Source: an uncultured Alphaproteobacteria bacterium
GTDB lineage: Bacteria > Pseudomonadota > Alphaproteobacteria > HIMB59
NCBI GenBank assembly: GCA_902599405.1
Contig: CACKFO010000004.1
Coordinates: 38,929 to 102,928, forward strand
DNA length: 64,000 nucleotides
Direction of reading: 5' to 3'
Shown here: positions 42,036 to 52,460 of the stretch, one piece after another
Layout: each line of letters opens with the position of its first letter
How positions within the stretch are numbered: position 1 is the stretch's first letter
Notes under the pieces: generated by a model
The model's input: the letters and a program-made list of their open reading frames with translations, nothing else
What the model was told of the DNA's origin: nothing
The model's database searches: none
Translations under genes and position numbers: made by a program

Positions 42036-43033
42036 TGACAAGTTTATCCTTTGAGTTAACAATTGGTATTTTAAAAATATTTAGTTTTGTTGTCCCTGTT
42101 CTAGTTTCTGTTGCATTATTAGTGTACCTAGAAAGAAAAGTGCTTGGTGCTGTTCAATTAAGAAAAGGCCCTAACGTTGTTGGACCATTCGGAATACTAC
42201 AGAGTTTTGCTGATGTCTTAAAATTACTCACTAAGGAGAATTTACTTCCCTCTAGCTCAAACAAGTTCCTTTTTATCTTTGCGCCTATGCTTACTTTAAT
42301 ATTAAGTTTAATAGCTTGGGCTGTTATCCCAATTAGCTCAACTTATGTTATAGCAAATATAAATATAGGTATTCTATATTTGTTCGCTGTGTCATCGTTT
42401 GGTGTTTATGGAGTTATTATCGCTGGTTGGGCTAGTAATTCTAAGTATCCATTTTTAGGTGCATTGAGATCAGCAGCTCAGATGATTTCTTATGAAGTAT
42501 CAATAGGTTTTGTTATTATAACAGTTTTAATTTGTGTCGGCTCATTAAATTTAATTGATATTGTAGAGAGTCAAAAGAATATGTGGTTTGCCATACCACT
42601 GTTACCCATGTTTGTTATATTTATTATTTCAGCATTAGCTGAAACAAATAGACTCCCATTTGATTTACCTGAAGATGAAGCCACATTAGTTGCAGGTTTT
42701 TTTACCGAATACTCATCGATATCATTTGGCTTATTTTTTTTAGCAGAATACGCCAATATGATTTTAATGAGTTCCCTAACTGTAATTCTATTTTTAGGTG
42801 GTTGGTACCCTCCAATAGATATATTCCCTTTAAATGCAATACCTGGAATATTTTGGTTTGTAATTAAAGTATTTTTAATTCTTTTTGTGTTTTTATGGGT
42901 CAGAGCAACTTTTCCGAGATATAGATATGACCAACTTATGCGACTTGGCTGGAAAATCTTTCTACCCTTTACCTTGATTTGGGTAGTTATTACATCAGCA
43001 TTTTTATTTTACTTTGGACTATTACCTAACTAA
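42035..43033 (+). CDS. nuoH: NADH-quinone oxidoreductase subunit H
   Basis: [59 protein letters not shown]. Confidence 0.97.
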   Translation: MTSLSFELTIGILKIFSFVVPVLVSVALLVYLERKVLGAVQLRKGPNVVGPFGILQSFADVLKLLTKENLLPSSSNKFLFIFAPMLTLILSLIAWAVIPISSTYVIANINIGILYLFAVSSFGVYGVIIAGWASNSKYPFLGALRSAAQMISYEVSIGFVIITVLICVGSLNLIDIVESQKNMWFAIPLLPMFVIFIISALAETNRLPFDLPEDEATLVAGFFTEYSSISFGLFFLAEYANMILMSSLTVILFLGGWYPPIDIFPLNAIPGIFWFVIKVFLILFVFLWVRATFPRYRYDQLMRLGWKIFLPFTLIWVVITSAFLFYFGLLPN

Positions 43034-43035
43034 CA

Positions 43036-43524
43036 ATGACAACACTTATTAAATATATTAAATCCTTTACTCTTTTTGAATTGATGAAAGGTTTGAAATT
43101 AACGATCACCTATTTTTTCAAGCCAAAAGTCACTCTTAATTACCCTAATCAAAAAGGTCCTATTAGTCCTCGCTTCAGGGGAGAACATGCTTTGAGAAGA
43201 TATCCAAATGGTGAGGAAAGATGTATTGCATGTAAGTTATGTGAAGCAGTTTGCCCTGCTCAAGCAATAACTATTGAAGCAGAACCAAAACCTGACGGAA
43301 GTAGAAGAACTACCCGATATGACATTGATATGACTAAATGTATTTATTGTGGTTTATGCGAAGAGGCGTGCCCAGTAGATGCAATTGTTGAAGGACCCAA
43401 TTTTGAATACGCAACTGAAACAAGAGAAGAATTACTTTATGACAAGGAAAAGCTTTTACGAAACGGAGATATTTGGGAAAAACAAATTAGCGAAAATTTA
43501 AAAAGGGACAGTAAATATAGATAA
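43036..43524 (+). CDS. nuoI: NADH-quinone oxidoreductase subunit I
   Basis: Two 4Fe-4S motifs [13 protein letters not shown] and [16 protein letters not shown]. Confidence 0.97.
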   Translation: MTTLIKYIKSFTLFELMKGLKLTITYFFKPKVTLNYPNQKGPISPRFRGEHALRRYPNGEERCIACKLCEAVCPAQAITIEAEPKPDGSRRTTRYDIDMTKCIYCGLCEEACPVDAIVEGPNFEYATETREELLYDKEKLLRNGDIWEKQISENLKRDSKYR

Positions 43525-44123
43525 TGTTCCTTGTTGGCTCTTTTTTTTTGTTTGCAGCATTTTTGATCACCACATGTATATTTGTAATATTTTCGAAAAA
43601 CCCAGTTAACTCTGTACTTTTTCTTGTACTTGCGTTTCTAAATTCTACTTTTCTATTTATTCTTATTGGCGCAGAGTTTGTTGGTATTATTCTTGCGATT
43701 GTTTATATAGGAGCAGTAGCTATACTATTTCTTTTTGTTGTGATGATGCTTGATATTCAGATCACAACTTTAATGTTTAATATAAAAAGATATATACCCC
43801 TTGCATTACTTTTTGCTGGCATAATTTTAGCTGAAATAATTTATTTAACTGTATTTAAAACTTCAAAAGATAATTTAGACACCTTCATTAGGTCTAAAAA
43901 TAATACTGAGCAAATTGGAGATGTGCTTTACACAGAGTATTTTATCGATTTTCAGTTAAGTGGTATCGTTTTGTTACTTGCTATGATTGGTGCAATTGTT
44001 CTAACACATGTGTATAGACCAACCATTAAAAGACAAAACATAGAAAGTCAAAACTCAACTACAGCCGAAGATAGAGTAAAACTAGTAAAAATTAAGCCTG
44101 GTGAAGGTATTAAAGATGACTAG
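43524..44123 (+). CDS. nuoJ: NADH-quinone oxidoreductase subunit J
   Basis: 199 aa membrane protein between nuoI and nuoK; EFVGIILAIVYIGAVAILFLFVVMMLD. Confidence 0.95.
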   Translation: MFLVGSFFLFAAFLITTCIFVIFSKNPVNSVLFLVLAFLNSTFLFILIGAEFVGIILAIVYIGAVAILFLFVVMMLDIQITTLMFNIKRYIPLALLFAGIILAEIIYLTVFKTSKDNLDTFIRSKNNTEQIGDVLYTEYFIDFQLSGIVLLLAMIGAIVLTHVYRPTIKRQNIESQNSTTAEDRVKLVKIKPGEGIKDD

Positions 44124-44427
44124 CCTTACGTATAATCATTTCTTCATACTTTCTTTAATTGTTTTTATTATTGGATGCTTCGGATTATTTTTAAACAGAA
44201 GAAATATGATCCTAATTTTAATGTGTATTGAAATTATATTATTGGCTGCAAATATTAATTTTGTATCTGCTTCGGTTTTCCTAAATGATATTAATGGTCA
44301 GGTATTCTCAATTTTTATTTTAACTATTGCCGCTGCAGAAGCAGCCATTGGCTTAGCCATATTGGTTATTTATTTTAGAAATAAGGGAGAGATTGATATT
44401 ACTCAAATAAATCAACTAAAAGATTAA
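44116..44427 (+). CDS. nuoK: NADH-quinone oxidoreductase subunit K
   Basis: GLFLNRRNMILILMCIEIILLAANINFV, AAAEAAIGLAILVIYFR; ATG 44116 chosen over 44101. Confidence 0.95.
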   Translation: MTSLTYNHFFILSLIVFIIGCFGLFLNRRNMILILMCIEIILLAANINFVSASVFLNDINGQVFSIFILTIAAAEAAIGLAILVIYFRNKGEIDITQINQLKD

Positions 44428-46343
44428 TGTTAAGTTATAAATTACTTTTTTTTCTTCCTCTAATTTCAACCATTTTTACTTATCCTTTTGGAGTGTTATT
44501 AGGTGAAAAAACTGCCCAATATTTCTCTTCTACTCTAATATCTATAGCAGCTATTTTAAGTTGGTTCTTATTTATCAGTTTTTATAGTTCTTCATCGTCT
44601 GAAATTATAATTCCTGTCCTAGAGTGGTTTTTTGTTTCTGGTCAGTTCTTTAATTGGGGAATTTCTGTGAATTCTCTTACTCTTTTGATGTTAACACTTG
44701 TTCTCACGGTTTCTGCATTGGTTCATATTTATTCAATTGAGTACATGTCACATGATAATTCAAAAGTAAGGTTCATGACTTATTTGAGTCTATTTACCTT
44801 TTGTATGGTTGCATTAGTTGTAAGTGATAATTTAATTCAATTATTTTTTGGATGGGAAGGGGTTGGTCTAGCCTCTTATTTACTGATAGGTTTCTGGCAT
44901 CATAAAAAGTCTGCAAATTTAGCTGCTATGAAAGCTTTTTTAGTAAACAGAGTTGCAGATTTTGGATTTCTCATTGGTATTGCAACTCTCTATATATATT
45001 TAGACACATTATCTATTAATGAAATAATTGCAGGGAAAGAGAAATTATTTAGCTATCAAATTAATTTTTTAGGATTTGAAATTAATGCTTTAATTTTTTC
45101 TTGTTTTTTCCTTTTCATAGGTGCTATGGGAAAATCTGCCCAGTTTGGCTTTCATACATGGTTACCCGATGCTATGGAGGGACCTACACCTGTCTCAGCA
45201 TTAATTCATGCAGCAACAATGGTAACAGCTGGTGTTTTCTTGACTGTAAGATTTTCTGAATTAATGGTCATGTCTGACTTCATAATGACTTTTGTTTTAA
45301 TAATAGGTCTATTAACAGCATTCTTCGCTGCATCAGTGGGCTTTTTTCAAAAAGATATAAAAAAGGTAATAGCTTATTCAACTTGTAGTCAGTTGGGTTT
45401 CATGTTTGTTGCTTGCGGTTTAGGCGCATTTAATGTCGCAATTTTTCATTTAATAACACACGGTTATTTTAAGGCATTACTCTTTTTATCTTCAGGGTCT
45501 GTTATTCATGGTGTTCACGATGAGCAAGATATGGATAAAATGGGAAATCTTTTTTCAAAGATGAAAATCACCGCAGTAATGATGTGGATAGGTACACTGG
45601 CTATTATAGGTTTTCCATATTCATCAGGTTACTTTTCAAAAGATCTAATTTTAAGTTCATCATTTAACTTAATTAGTTTAGGCCCATTGGTTTATGTAAT
45701 TTTAGCTATAGTCTCTGCCATGACCGCATTTTACTCTTTCAGGCTCATATTTAAGGTGTTTCATGGAAATTATAATGGATCTTATGATTATGAAAAAATT
45801 CATGAATCTGGTCCTTATATGTTAGTTCCACTATTATTGCTTTCCGTAGGAGCAATTCTGGCAGGCTTCTTCCTAAACGATTTATTAGCGGGATATAATT
45901 CAAAAAATTTCTGGAATGGAATAATATTTTTGACTCAAGATAAGCAATACTACTCCTCTTTTTATCCAATTTTATCAAAATCTTTGGTAGCTTTTGGTGT
46001 AGGGCTAGCAGTTTATTATTATGGTTATAATTTAAATAAACTTGCTGACTTAAAAAAACGTTTTCACTCAATCTATAATTTTATTTTGAACAAATGGTAT
46101 TTTGATGAACTTTATAACAAAATTTTTGTTTTACCACTTTACAATTTAGGTAAGTTTTTATGGACTAAAATAGACCAAGGTATAATCGATAAGTATTTAC
46201 CAAATGGAAGTGCCTCGATAGTTTCTACAATTTCAAAAGCATTTAAAAGGATACAAACAGGGTATATTTTCGATTACACTTTTATAATAATTTCTGGTTT
46301 CACACTCTTTATAACTATCATTTTTTATATATCCATAACCTAA
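44427..46343 (+). CDS. nuoL: NADH-quinone oxidoreductase subunit L
   Basis: 638 aa; FFGWEGVGLASYLLIGFW, FHTWLPDAMEGPTPVSALIHAATMVTAGVFL. Confidence 0.97.
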   Translation: MLSYKLLFFLPLISTIFTYPFGVLLGEKTAQYFSSTLISIAAILSWFLFISFYSSSSSEIIIPVLEWFFVSGQFFNWGISVNSLTLLMLTLVLTVSALVHIYSIEYMSHDNSKVRFMTYLSLFTFCMVALVVSDNLIQLFFGWEGVGLASYLLIGFWHHKKSANLAAMKAFLVNRVADFGFLIGIATLYIYLDTLSINEIIAGKEKLFSYQINFLGFEINALIFSCFFLFIGAMGKSAQFGFHTWLPDAMEGPTPVSALIHAATMVTAGVFLTVRFSELMVMSDFIMTFVLIIGLLTAFFAASVGFFQKDIKKVIAYSTCSQLGFMFVACGLGAFNVAIFHLITHGYFKALLFLSSGSVIHGVHDEQDMDKMGNLFSKMKITAVMMWIGTLAIIGFPYSSGYFSKDLILSSSFNLISLGPLVYVILAIVSAMTAFYSFRLIFKVFHGNYNGSYDYEKIHESGPYMLVPLLLLSVGAILAGFFLNDLLAGYNSKNFWNGIIFLTQDKQYYSSFYPILSKSLVAFGVGLAVYYYGYNLNKLADLKKRFHSIYNFILNKWYFDELYNKIFVLPLYNLGKFLWTKIDQGIIDKYLPNGSASIVSTISKAFKRIQTGYIFDYTFIIISGFTLFITIIFYISIT

Positions 46344-46344
46344 G

Positions 46345-47799
46345 ATGAGTTTCCCAATATTATCAATGTTAATCCTAACGCCTATTATAGGAGCATTAAC
46401 ACTCTCAATTTCAAGTAGCACGCAACTCAAAAACAAAACTATTTTTCTATCAGGTTTATGGATAACAACAGGTGAATTTCTTCTTAGTTTGTTATTGCCA
46501 ATTTTTTATGATAAATCCAAAAATGGTTATCAATTTATTGAGTTTCATACTTGGTTTGATAAGTTTGATATTAATTACTATGTCGGAGTTGATGGTGTTT
46601 CAATACCACTTATATTACTGACTACCTTCTTAGTCCCTATTTGTTTATTGTGTTCTATTAACTCTATTCAAAATAGAGCCAAAGAATTTGTTATTTATTT
46701 TTTATTGCTTGAGAGTTTTATTATAGGAGTATTTGTTAGTATTGATATTGTAATTTTTTACGTTTTCTTTGAAGCTGTTTTAATCCCGATGTTTTTGATT
46801 ATTGGAATTTGGGGAGGAGAAAATAGACTTTATGCTACTTTCAAATTCTTTCTCTACACACTAGCAGGATCTGTTTTAATGTTACTTGCGATTATTTATA
46901 TTATTTCTAAAGTGAAATCAGGCAATATTGAGTTAATTTCGGACTTTACATTTGATCAGCAAATAGAGTTGGTTCTCTTTTTATGTTTTTTTGCATCTTT
47001 TGCAGTAAAAGTACCGATGTTTCCTTTTCATACATGGTTACCTGATGCACACGTTCAAGCGCCCACGAGTGGTTCAGTAATTTTAGCTGGTGTGCTTCTT
47101 AAATTAGGTGCATACGGTTTTATAAGACTATCCTTACCTTTTTTTGAGTATGCCTCAATTTATTTTCAACCAATGATTTTTGCACTAAGTTGTGTAGCTA
47201 TTGTTTACACTTCAATCGTAGCTCTAAGACAACTAGATATGAAAAAAATGATTGCCTATTCCTCTGTTGCTCATATGGGATTTGTCACCATTGGCATTTT
47301 TACTTTAACTCAAGATGGAATTAATGGTGCGTATTTTCAGATGATAAGTCATGGAATTGTTTCTGCAGCATTATTTTTAATAGTTGGTGTGGTATACGAA
47401 AGACATCACACCAGAATGATATCTGATTATAGTGGTGTAACAAATGTAATGCCTAAATATTCATTCTTTTTTATGGTTTTTATGCTCTCATCTGTGGGTC
47501 TTCCTGGAACTAGTGGTTTTGTTGGGGAGTTCTTAGTTATAATGTCAACTATAAGTGTTAGTGTTTATCTTACTTTTTTTACCGCTATTGGAGTAATCTT
47601 AGGAGCTTCATACATGCTCTTATTGTACAAAAATATTAATTTCGGAGATTTAAAATCAGATATTAAGCAATTAGCTGATTTAACAAATATTGAAATTTTC
47701 TACTTCTCCTGTTTAGCATTTCTCACAATGCTTTTAGGGATTTATCCAAAACTTTTATTTGAAATGATAAATAAGAGTATTTCCTTAAGCATTATATAA
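46345..47799 (+). CDS. nuoM: NADH-quinone oxidoreductase subunit M
   Basis: 484 aa; FFEAVLIPMFLIIGIWG, FHTWLPDAHVQAPTSGSVILAGVLLKLGAYG. Confidence 0.97.
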   Translation: MSFPILSMLILTPIIGALTLSISSSTQLKNKTIFLSGLWITTGEFLLSLLLPIFYDKSKNGYQFIEFHTWFDKFDINYYVGVDGVSIPLILLTTFLVPICLLCSINSIQNRAKEFVIYFLLLESFIIGVFVSIDIVIFYVFFEAVLIPMFLIIGIWGGENRLYATFKFFLYTLAGSVLMLLAIIYIISKVKSGNIELISDFTFDQQIELVLFLCFFASFAVKVPMFPFHTWLPDAHVQAPTSGSVILAGVLLKLGAYGFIRLSLPFFEYASIYFQPMIFALSCVAIVYTSIVALRQLDMKKMIAYSSVAHMGFVTIGIFTLTQDGINGAYFQMISHGIVSAALFLIVGVVYERHHTRMISDYSGVTNVMPKYSFFFMVFMLSSVGLPGTSGFVGEFLVIMSTISVSVYLTFFTAIGVILGASYMLLLYKNINFGDLKSDIKQLADLTNIEIFYFSCLAFLTMLLGIYPKLLFEMINKSISLSII

Positions 47800-49187
47800 T
47801 GATTAATTTATTTCAATTCATACCAGAAATTTTTATCTTATCTTTGATTTTAATAACTTTATGTTTTGGATTATTTAATAAGGACAGGGCTATATCTTTA
47901 AATACTTTAGGTTTCATTTTGTTGAGTATTTTGCTTTTAAATTATGGAAAAGATTTTTATAGCTCCACACAAATAACACTTAATACGATTAACTTATTTG
48001 TTTTATCTAAGATTATTTTATCTATTGGCTCAATCTTATTCATTTTACTGTTAAAAAGACCCTTGAAGAATGAAAATTTATATAGATACGAATATGTGTT
48101 ATTTTTACTGTTTGCTATTCTTGGCTCATTTGTTCTAATTTCTAGTAATAATTTTTTAACAGCTTTTATTGGTTTAGAGTTACAATCTTTATCCTTGTAC
48201 TTGATGGCTGCTTTCAATACTAAAAATTTATCTTCAAATGAAGCAGGTATAAAATATTTTTCTCTTGGTGCTTTATCATCAGGATTTCTTTTATTTGGTA
48301 TTTCAATGATTTATTACGATACTGGGTCTTTTAATATACAAAACCTAGATAATTTCACTGCAATAAGCGAAATAGGATTATCATTAGTTCTTATTTCTTT
48401 ATTTTTTAAAGTTTCCGCTGCTCCATTTCATATTTGGACACCTGATGTGTACGAAGGATCTCCAACTATATCTACACTCTTTTTTGCAACTTTACCTAAA
48501 TTTGCATCATTAATATTTTTATTCAGAGTTTATCAAGAACTTAACATTTCTGATATCAAATCTCTTAATTACATTTTTCAAATGGTATGTGCTATTTCAT
48601 TATTAGTAGGAGTATATGGAGCCATTACACAAAAAGTTATAAAAAGACTTCTAGCCTTCAGCTCTATCAACCACATTGGTTTTATGCTTCTCGGAATAAT
48701 GAGTTATCAATTTATGTCTGAGGGTACATTATTTTTTTACTTGATTATTTATCTGATTACTACGTTTGGTATTTTTGCTGTTTTACTGAACTTGAGAACT
48801 GTAGATGGGGAGTTTACAAAAATATCCCAACTCAAAGGTTTAAGATTTACCTCAAATTCAAAATCCATAAGTATGTTGGTGTTTTTCTTTTCTCTCGCGG
48901 GAATACCACCTTTTGCAGGATTCTTCGCAAAGTTCTTCATTCTTTCAGCTTCTATAAACGATGGATTTATTTTATTATCAATTATTGCTGTTTTAAGTTC
49001 AGTAATTGCCGCATTCTATTACTTAACAATTATTAAGAATATGTTTTTCAATAAATCAGAAATAGAGTTACTAGATGATAATAATAAAACAGGCAAAGTT
49101 ATGTTTATATCATCTGGAATAATTATAACTTTATTTTTCATCTATCCAGACCCTTTAATTAATTTAGTAGATAATCTTTTCAAATAA
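47799..49187 (+). CDS. nuoN: NADH-quinone oxidoreductase subunit N
   Basis: 462 aa; GLELQSLSLYLMAAF, APFHIWTPDVYEGSPT. Confidence 0.96.
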   Translation: MINLFQFIPEIFILSLILITLCFGLFNKDRAISLNTLGFILLSILLLNYGKDFYSSTQITLNTINLFVLSKIILSIGSILFILLLKRPLKNENLYRYEYVLFLLFAILGSFVLISSNNFLTAFIGLELQSLSLYLMAAFNTKNLSSNEAGIKYFSLGALSSGFLLFGISMIYYDTGSFNIQNLDNFTAISEIGLSLVLISLFFKVSAAPFHIWTPDVYEGSPTISTLFFATLPKFASLIFLFRVYQELNISDIKSLNYIFQMVCAISLLVGVYGAITQKVIKRLLAFSSINHIGFMLLGIMSYQFMSEGTLFFYLIIYLITTFGIFAVLLNLRTVDGEFTKISQLKGLRFTSNSKSISMLVFFFSLAGIPPFAGFFAKFFILSASINDGFILLSIIAVLSSVIAAFYYLTIIKNMFFNKSEIELLDDNNKTGKVMFISSGIIITLFFIYPDPLINLVDNLFK

Positions 49188-49190
49188 AAA

Positions 49191-49877
49191 TTGTATAAAG
49201 TTATCTTTGACTCAATTAATTCTACACAAGATGAAATTATTGGCTTTAATAATTATAAAAAAATTTTAAAAAATAATAATTTATATATCCAATCTTTTAG
49301 GCAAATTAAAGGTACTGGAAGGGGTAAAAAAAAATGGTTAAGCCCTATAGGTAATATTTATTTAACAATTAATCAAAAATTAAAAGCTTCACATGCTTTA
49401 AGAAATAACTTCTATATTTGTTACATAATCCACAAATTTTTTAAAATTAATTTTAATATTAACCTAGACTACAAATGGCCAAATGATTTATTTTATAAAA
49501 ATAAAAAAATAGTTGGTGTTGTTGTCAAATCAACCATCTTAGGTAAAAAATCATATCTAAAAACGGGTATAGGAATAAATATAAACAATTCTCCAATAGT
49601 CGATTCAGTTTCTCTATTTAACATTATCAATGAAAAATCAAATATTCTCGATTTATCAAATATAATTATTGATATTATTGAAAATAATTTAACAAAAAAA
49701 ATATCTAATAAGAAATTAGTGGGATATCTTAATCAGAATATGCTAAGGGACTTTAAATTAAATCATCCAATTTTAGGAAAAAATATTATTGAAATATTAT
49801 CAGTAAATGAAGATTTATCTTTAAAGATCAGAATAGATGACGCAACTAAAAATATTTTCTTTGGAGAACTAGTTTGA
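49191..49877 (+). CDS. birA: Biotin-[acetyl-CoA-carboxylase] ligase (no HTH domain)
   Basis: TTG start; QIKGTGRGKKKWLSPIGNIYLT, DYKWPNDLFYKNKKIVGV, KTGIGININN. Confidence 0.9.
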   Translation: MYKVIFDSINSTQDEIIGFNNYKKILKNNNLYIQSFRQIKGTGRGKKKWLSPIGNIYLTINQKLKASHALRNNFYICYIIHKFFKINFNINLDYKWPNDLFYKNKKIVGVVVKSTILGKKSYLKTGIGININNSPIVDSVSLFNIINEKSNILDLSNIIIDIIENNLTKKISNKKLVGYLNQNMLRDFKLNHPILGKNIIEILSVNEDLSLKIRIDDATKNIFFGELV

Positions 49878-50608
49878 ATTTATTAGTTGATATTGGAAAT
49901 ACATCTATAAAATTTTCATCAATTGTTGATAAGAATTTAAAAAAAATCTCTCAAATTAGATACTCAAAGGAAGATTTGAAATCAGTTACTCTTTTTCTAA
50001 AGAATAAACTCAAAACTCATACTAAAATTTATATTTGCTCTGTTGTCTCAGAAGTAGACAAAGTCATAATTAAAAATTTAAAACCCTATAGAAATCGTTT
50101 ATTTTTCATTAATAAAAAAAAATTATCCCGTTTAGTTCATAAAACAGTTAATGTACGCCAGCTAGGTAATGATAGAATTATTAATGTTTTATCCGCGATA
50201 AATATTTATCCAAAATCTAAATTCTTTATCATAGTTGATTTAGGCACTGCCACTACATTAGATATTATTATAAATAAGAAATATTACGGAGGTGTAATAT
50301 TACCCGGTCTTACCACTTCTTATGAAAATCTAATTTCTTTAGCTTCTGGTATAAAGAATATGAAATTTTCAAATAAATCTAGCATCATAGGTAAAAATAC
50401 TAATCAAGCTCTTATGTCTGGATTTAATGTGGGTTACAAATTAATGATAGAGTCTTACATAAAATTAATTAAAACAACATACAAAAGAAATTTTAAAGTG
50501 ATTTTTACTGGTGGATATGCTACCTCTATCGACTATAAAAAAACTAATTTTATTTATAGAGAAGATTTAACTCTTTTAGGTATTTTTTTTTATCATAATT
50601 TTAAATGA
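49874..50608 (+). CDS. coaX: Type III pantothenate kinase
   Basis: TTG start; LVDIGNTSIKFS, RQLGNDRIINVLSAI, IVDLGTATTLDII, GGVILPGLTTSYENL. Confidence 0.92.
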   Translation: MNLLVDIGNTSIKFSSIVDKNLKKISQIRYSKEDLKSVTLFLKNKLKTHTKIYICSVVSEVDKVIIKNLKPYRNRLFFINKKKLSRLVHKTVNVRQLGNDRIINVLSAINIYPKSKFFIIVDLGTATTLDIIINKKYYGGVILPGLTTSYENLISLASGIKNMKFSNKSSIIGKNTNQALMSGFNVGYKLMIESYIKLIKTTYKRNFKVIFTGGYATSIDYKKTNFIYREDLTLLGIFFYHNFK

Positions 50609-52263
50609 AAAACTTAGAATTATTAAATAATAAAAAAAACAATTATTTTTTGCCCATTGGAGGAATAGGTGAAATAGGGGGTAATAATTATTTATACTCC
50701 TTTAAAGGAGAACAAATAATAGTTGATGGTGGTATATCATTTGCTGATGATAGTCTCCCAGGCGTAGATATAACTATTCCTGATCCGTATATTTTTTTGA
50801 ATACATCTATTAAACCAAAAGCAATGATACTAACACACGCGCATGAAGATCATGTTGGAGGACTAGAGTATTACTTTGACAGGATTGATTTTCCAATCTA
50901 TTGCAATCAATTTACTTTTTCCTATATAAAACATAAGTTCAATAAAATTAATGATTTTGAGAAAAAATTTGTAATAGTTGAGGACTTTCAAGAAGTAGAG
51001 TTTGAGAATTTTTCATTTCAATTAATTCCGACAACTCACTCTATACCCGATCCCACTGGTATATTTTTTAAAACATTGGAAGGAAATATTTATCATACAG
51101 GTGATTGGAAAATAGATAAAAATCCAGTTACTGGTTCACCCTTCGATTACAAAAATTATCAGTTATTAAAAGATGAAAATATTGACTTACTTATAGGTGA
51201 CTCAACCAACGCCGGTGTTAACGAGATATCACGCTCAGAGTCAGAGTTAGATCCATCATTTGATAATTTATTTAATAAACTTAAAGGTAGAATTATAGTT
51301 ACTTGTTTTTCCTCAAATATTGCAAGACTTAAAACCATTATTTCAAATGCGATTAAACATGATAAAAAAATATTTGTTGTAGGAAGAAGTATAAAAAGAG
51401 CTATTAATACTGCTATAGAAGAAAAGTTAATTGAAAATTTTGAAATACTTAACGAAAAAAAATTTCACGATTATAATAAAGATAAAGTTCTTTTAATTTG
51501 CACAGGTAGCCAAGGTGAAAAAAACTCTGCTCTTTGGAAGATTGCGAATAATACACATAATCAAATTAAATTAAGTGCAAAAGATAATATAATTTTTTCA
51601 TCAAAAGAAATTCCTGGCAACGAAAAATCAATTTCGTATTTAAAAAATTCTTTTAGTTACTTAGGCTTAAATATTATCTCTGATGAAGAGGAATTTGTTC
51701 ATGTTTCAGGACATCCAGGAAGAAATGAAATAAAAGAATTTTACTCTTTCATTCAGCCTAAATCTTTAATTCCTATGCACGGAGAATATCTTCATTTGAA
51801 AAAACATTTAGAAATAGCTAAAAGCTTAAAAATTGAAAAAACTAATCTTCTTTTAAGTGGAGATTTGTGCCAATTAGATTTAGTCAATAAAAATCATAAG
51901 TTAATTGAACAATTTGTTATAAAAAAACTACCTGTTGTTCAAAATCTAATTATTGAAGAAGATAATTTTATAAATGAAAGAGGAAAGATTCTTCATAATG
52001 GTGTAGTTAGTATTAATTTAATTCTTAACAAACAATTTGATATTATTAAATTTCAAATATCTGATAAAGGCTTCCCTTTTTCCTACAATAAAGAAGCAAT
52101 TCAGGATGAAATTAAAGATATCTTGTTAAATAAAATATTGTTTATCAAAGAGGAGATAGATGAAAATTCGCTAAGCGGGTTAGTAGAGGAAGTTTCAAGA
52201 AAAACTTATAATAGAAATTTTTCATTAAAGCCTGAGTTTTTAATACACATATCTTTGATATGA
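50605..52263 (+). CDS. rnj: Ribonuclease J
   Basis: 552 aa; PIGGIGEIGGNNYLY, LTHAHEDHVGGLEYY, HTGDWKIDKNPVTG, HVSGHPGRNEIKEFY, PMHGEYLHLKKH. Confidence 0.93.
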   Translation: MKNLELLNNKKNNYFLPIGGIGEIGGNNYLYSFKGEQIIVDGGISFADDSLPGVDITIPDPYIFLNTSIKPKAMILTHAHEDHVGGLEYYFDRIDFPIYCNQFTFSYIKHKFNKINDFEKKFVIVEDFQEVEFENFSFQLIPTTHSIPDPTGIFFKTLEGNIYHTGDWKIDKNPVTGSPFDYKNYQLLKDENIDLLIGDSTNAGVNEISRSESELDPSFDNLFNKLKGRIIVTCFSSNIARLKTIISNAIKHDKKIFVVGRSIKRAINTAIEEKLIENFEILNEKKFHDYNKDKVLLICTGSQGEKNSALWKIANNTHNQIKLSAKDNIIFSSKEIPGNEKSISYLKNSFSYLGLNIISDEEEFVHVSGHPGRNEIKEFYSFIQPKSLIPMHGEYLHLKKHLEIAKSLKIEKTNLLLSGDLCQLDLVNKNHKLIEQFVIKKLPVVQNLIIEEDNFINERGKILHNGVVSINLILNKQFDIIKFQISDKGFPFSYNKEAIQDEIKDILLNKILFIKEEIDENSLSGLVEEVSRKTYNRNFSLKPEFLIHISLI

Positions 52264-52460
52264 AGTTTTTATTTTTACTTTTTATTATCTGGTGGGTTAT
52301 TTTTATGACAATATTACCTATTAAAAGATCTGATTTCGAAGAGGGTATGCCAAAAAAGTCATATTTAGGAATAAAATTTTTAGTTTCATTTACTCTATCA
52401 ATGGTCGTATCTTTTTTTATAATAAAATATGAAAATAACTTATTCGAATACTTTAAATGA
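52260..52460 (+). CDS. DUF1467-type small membrane protein
   Basis: 66 aa; two hydrophobic segments; position between rnj and proS. Confidence 0.75.
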   Translation: MKFLFLLFIIWWVIFMTILPIKRSDFEEGMPKKSYLGIKFLVSFTLSMVVSFFIIKYENNLFEYFK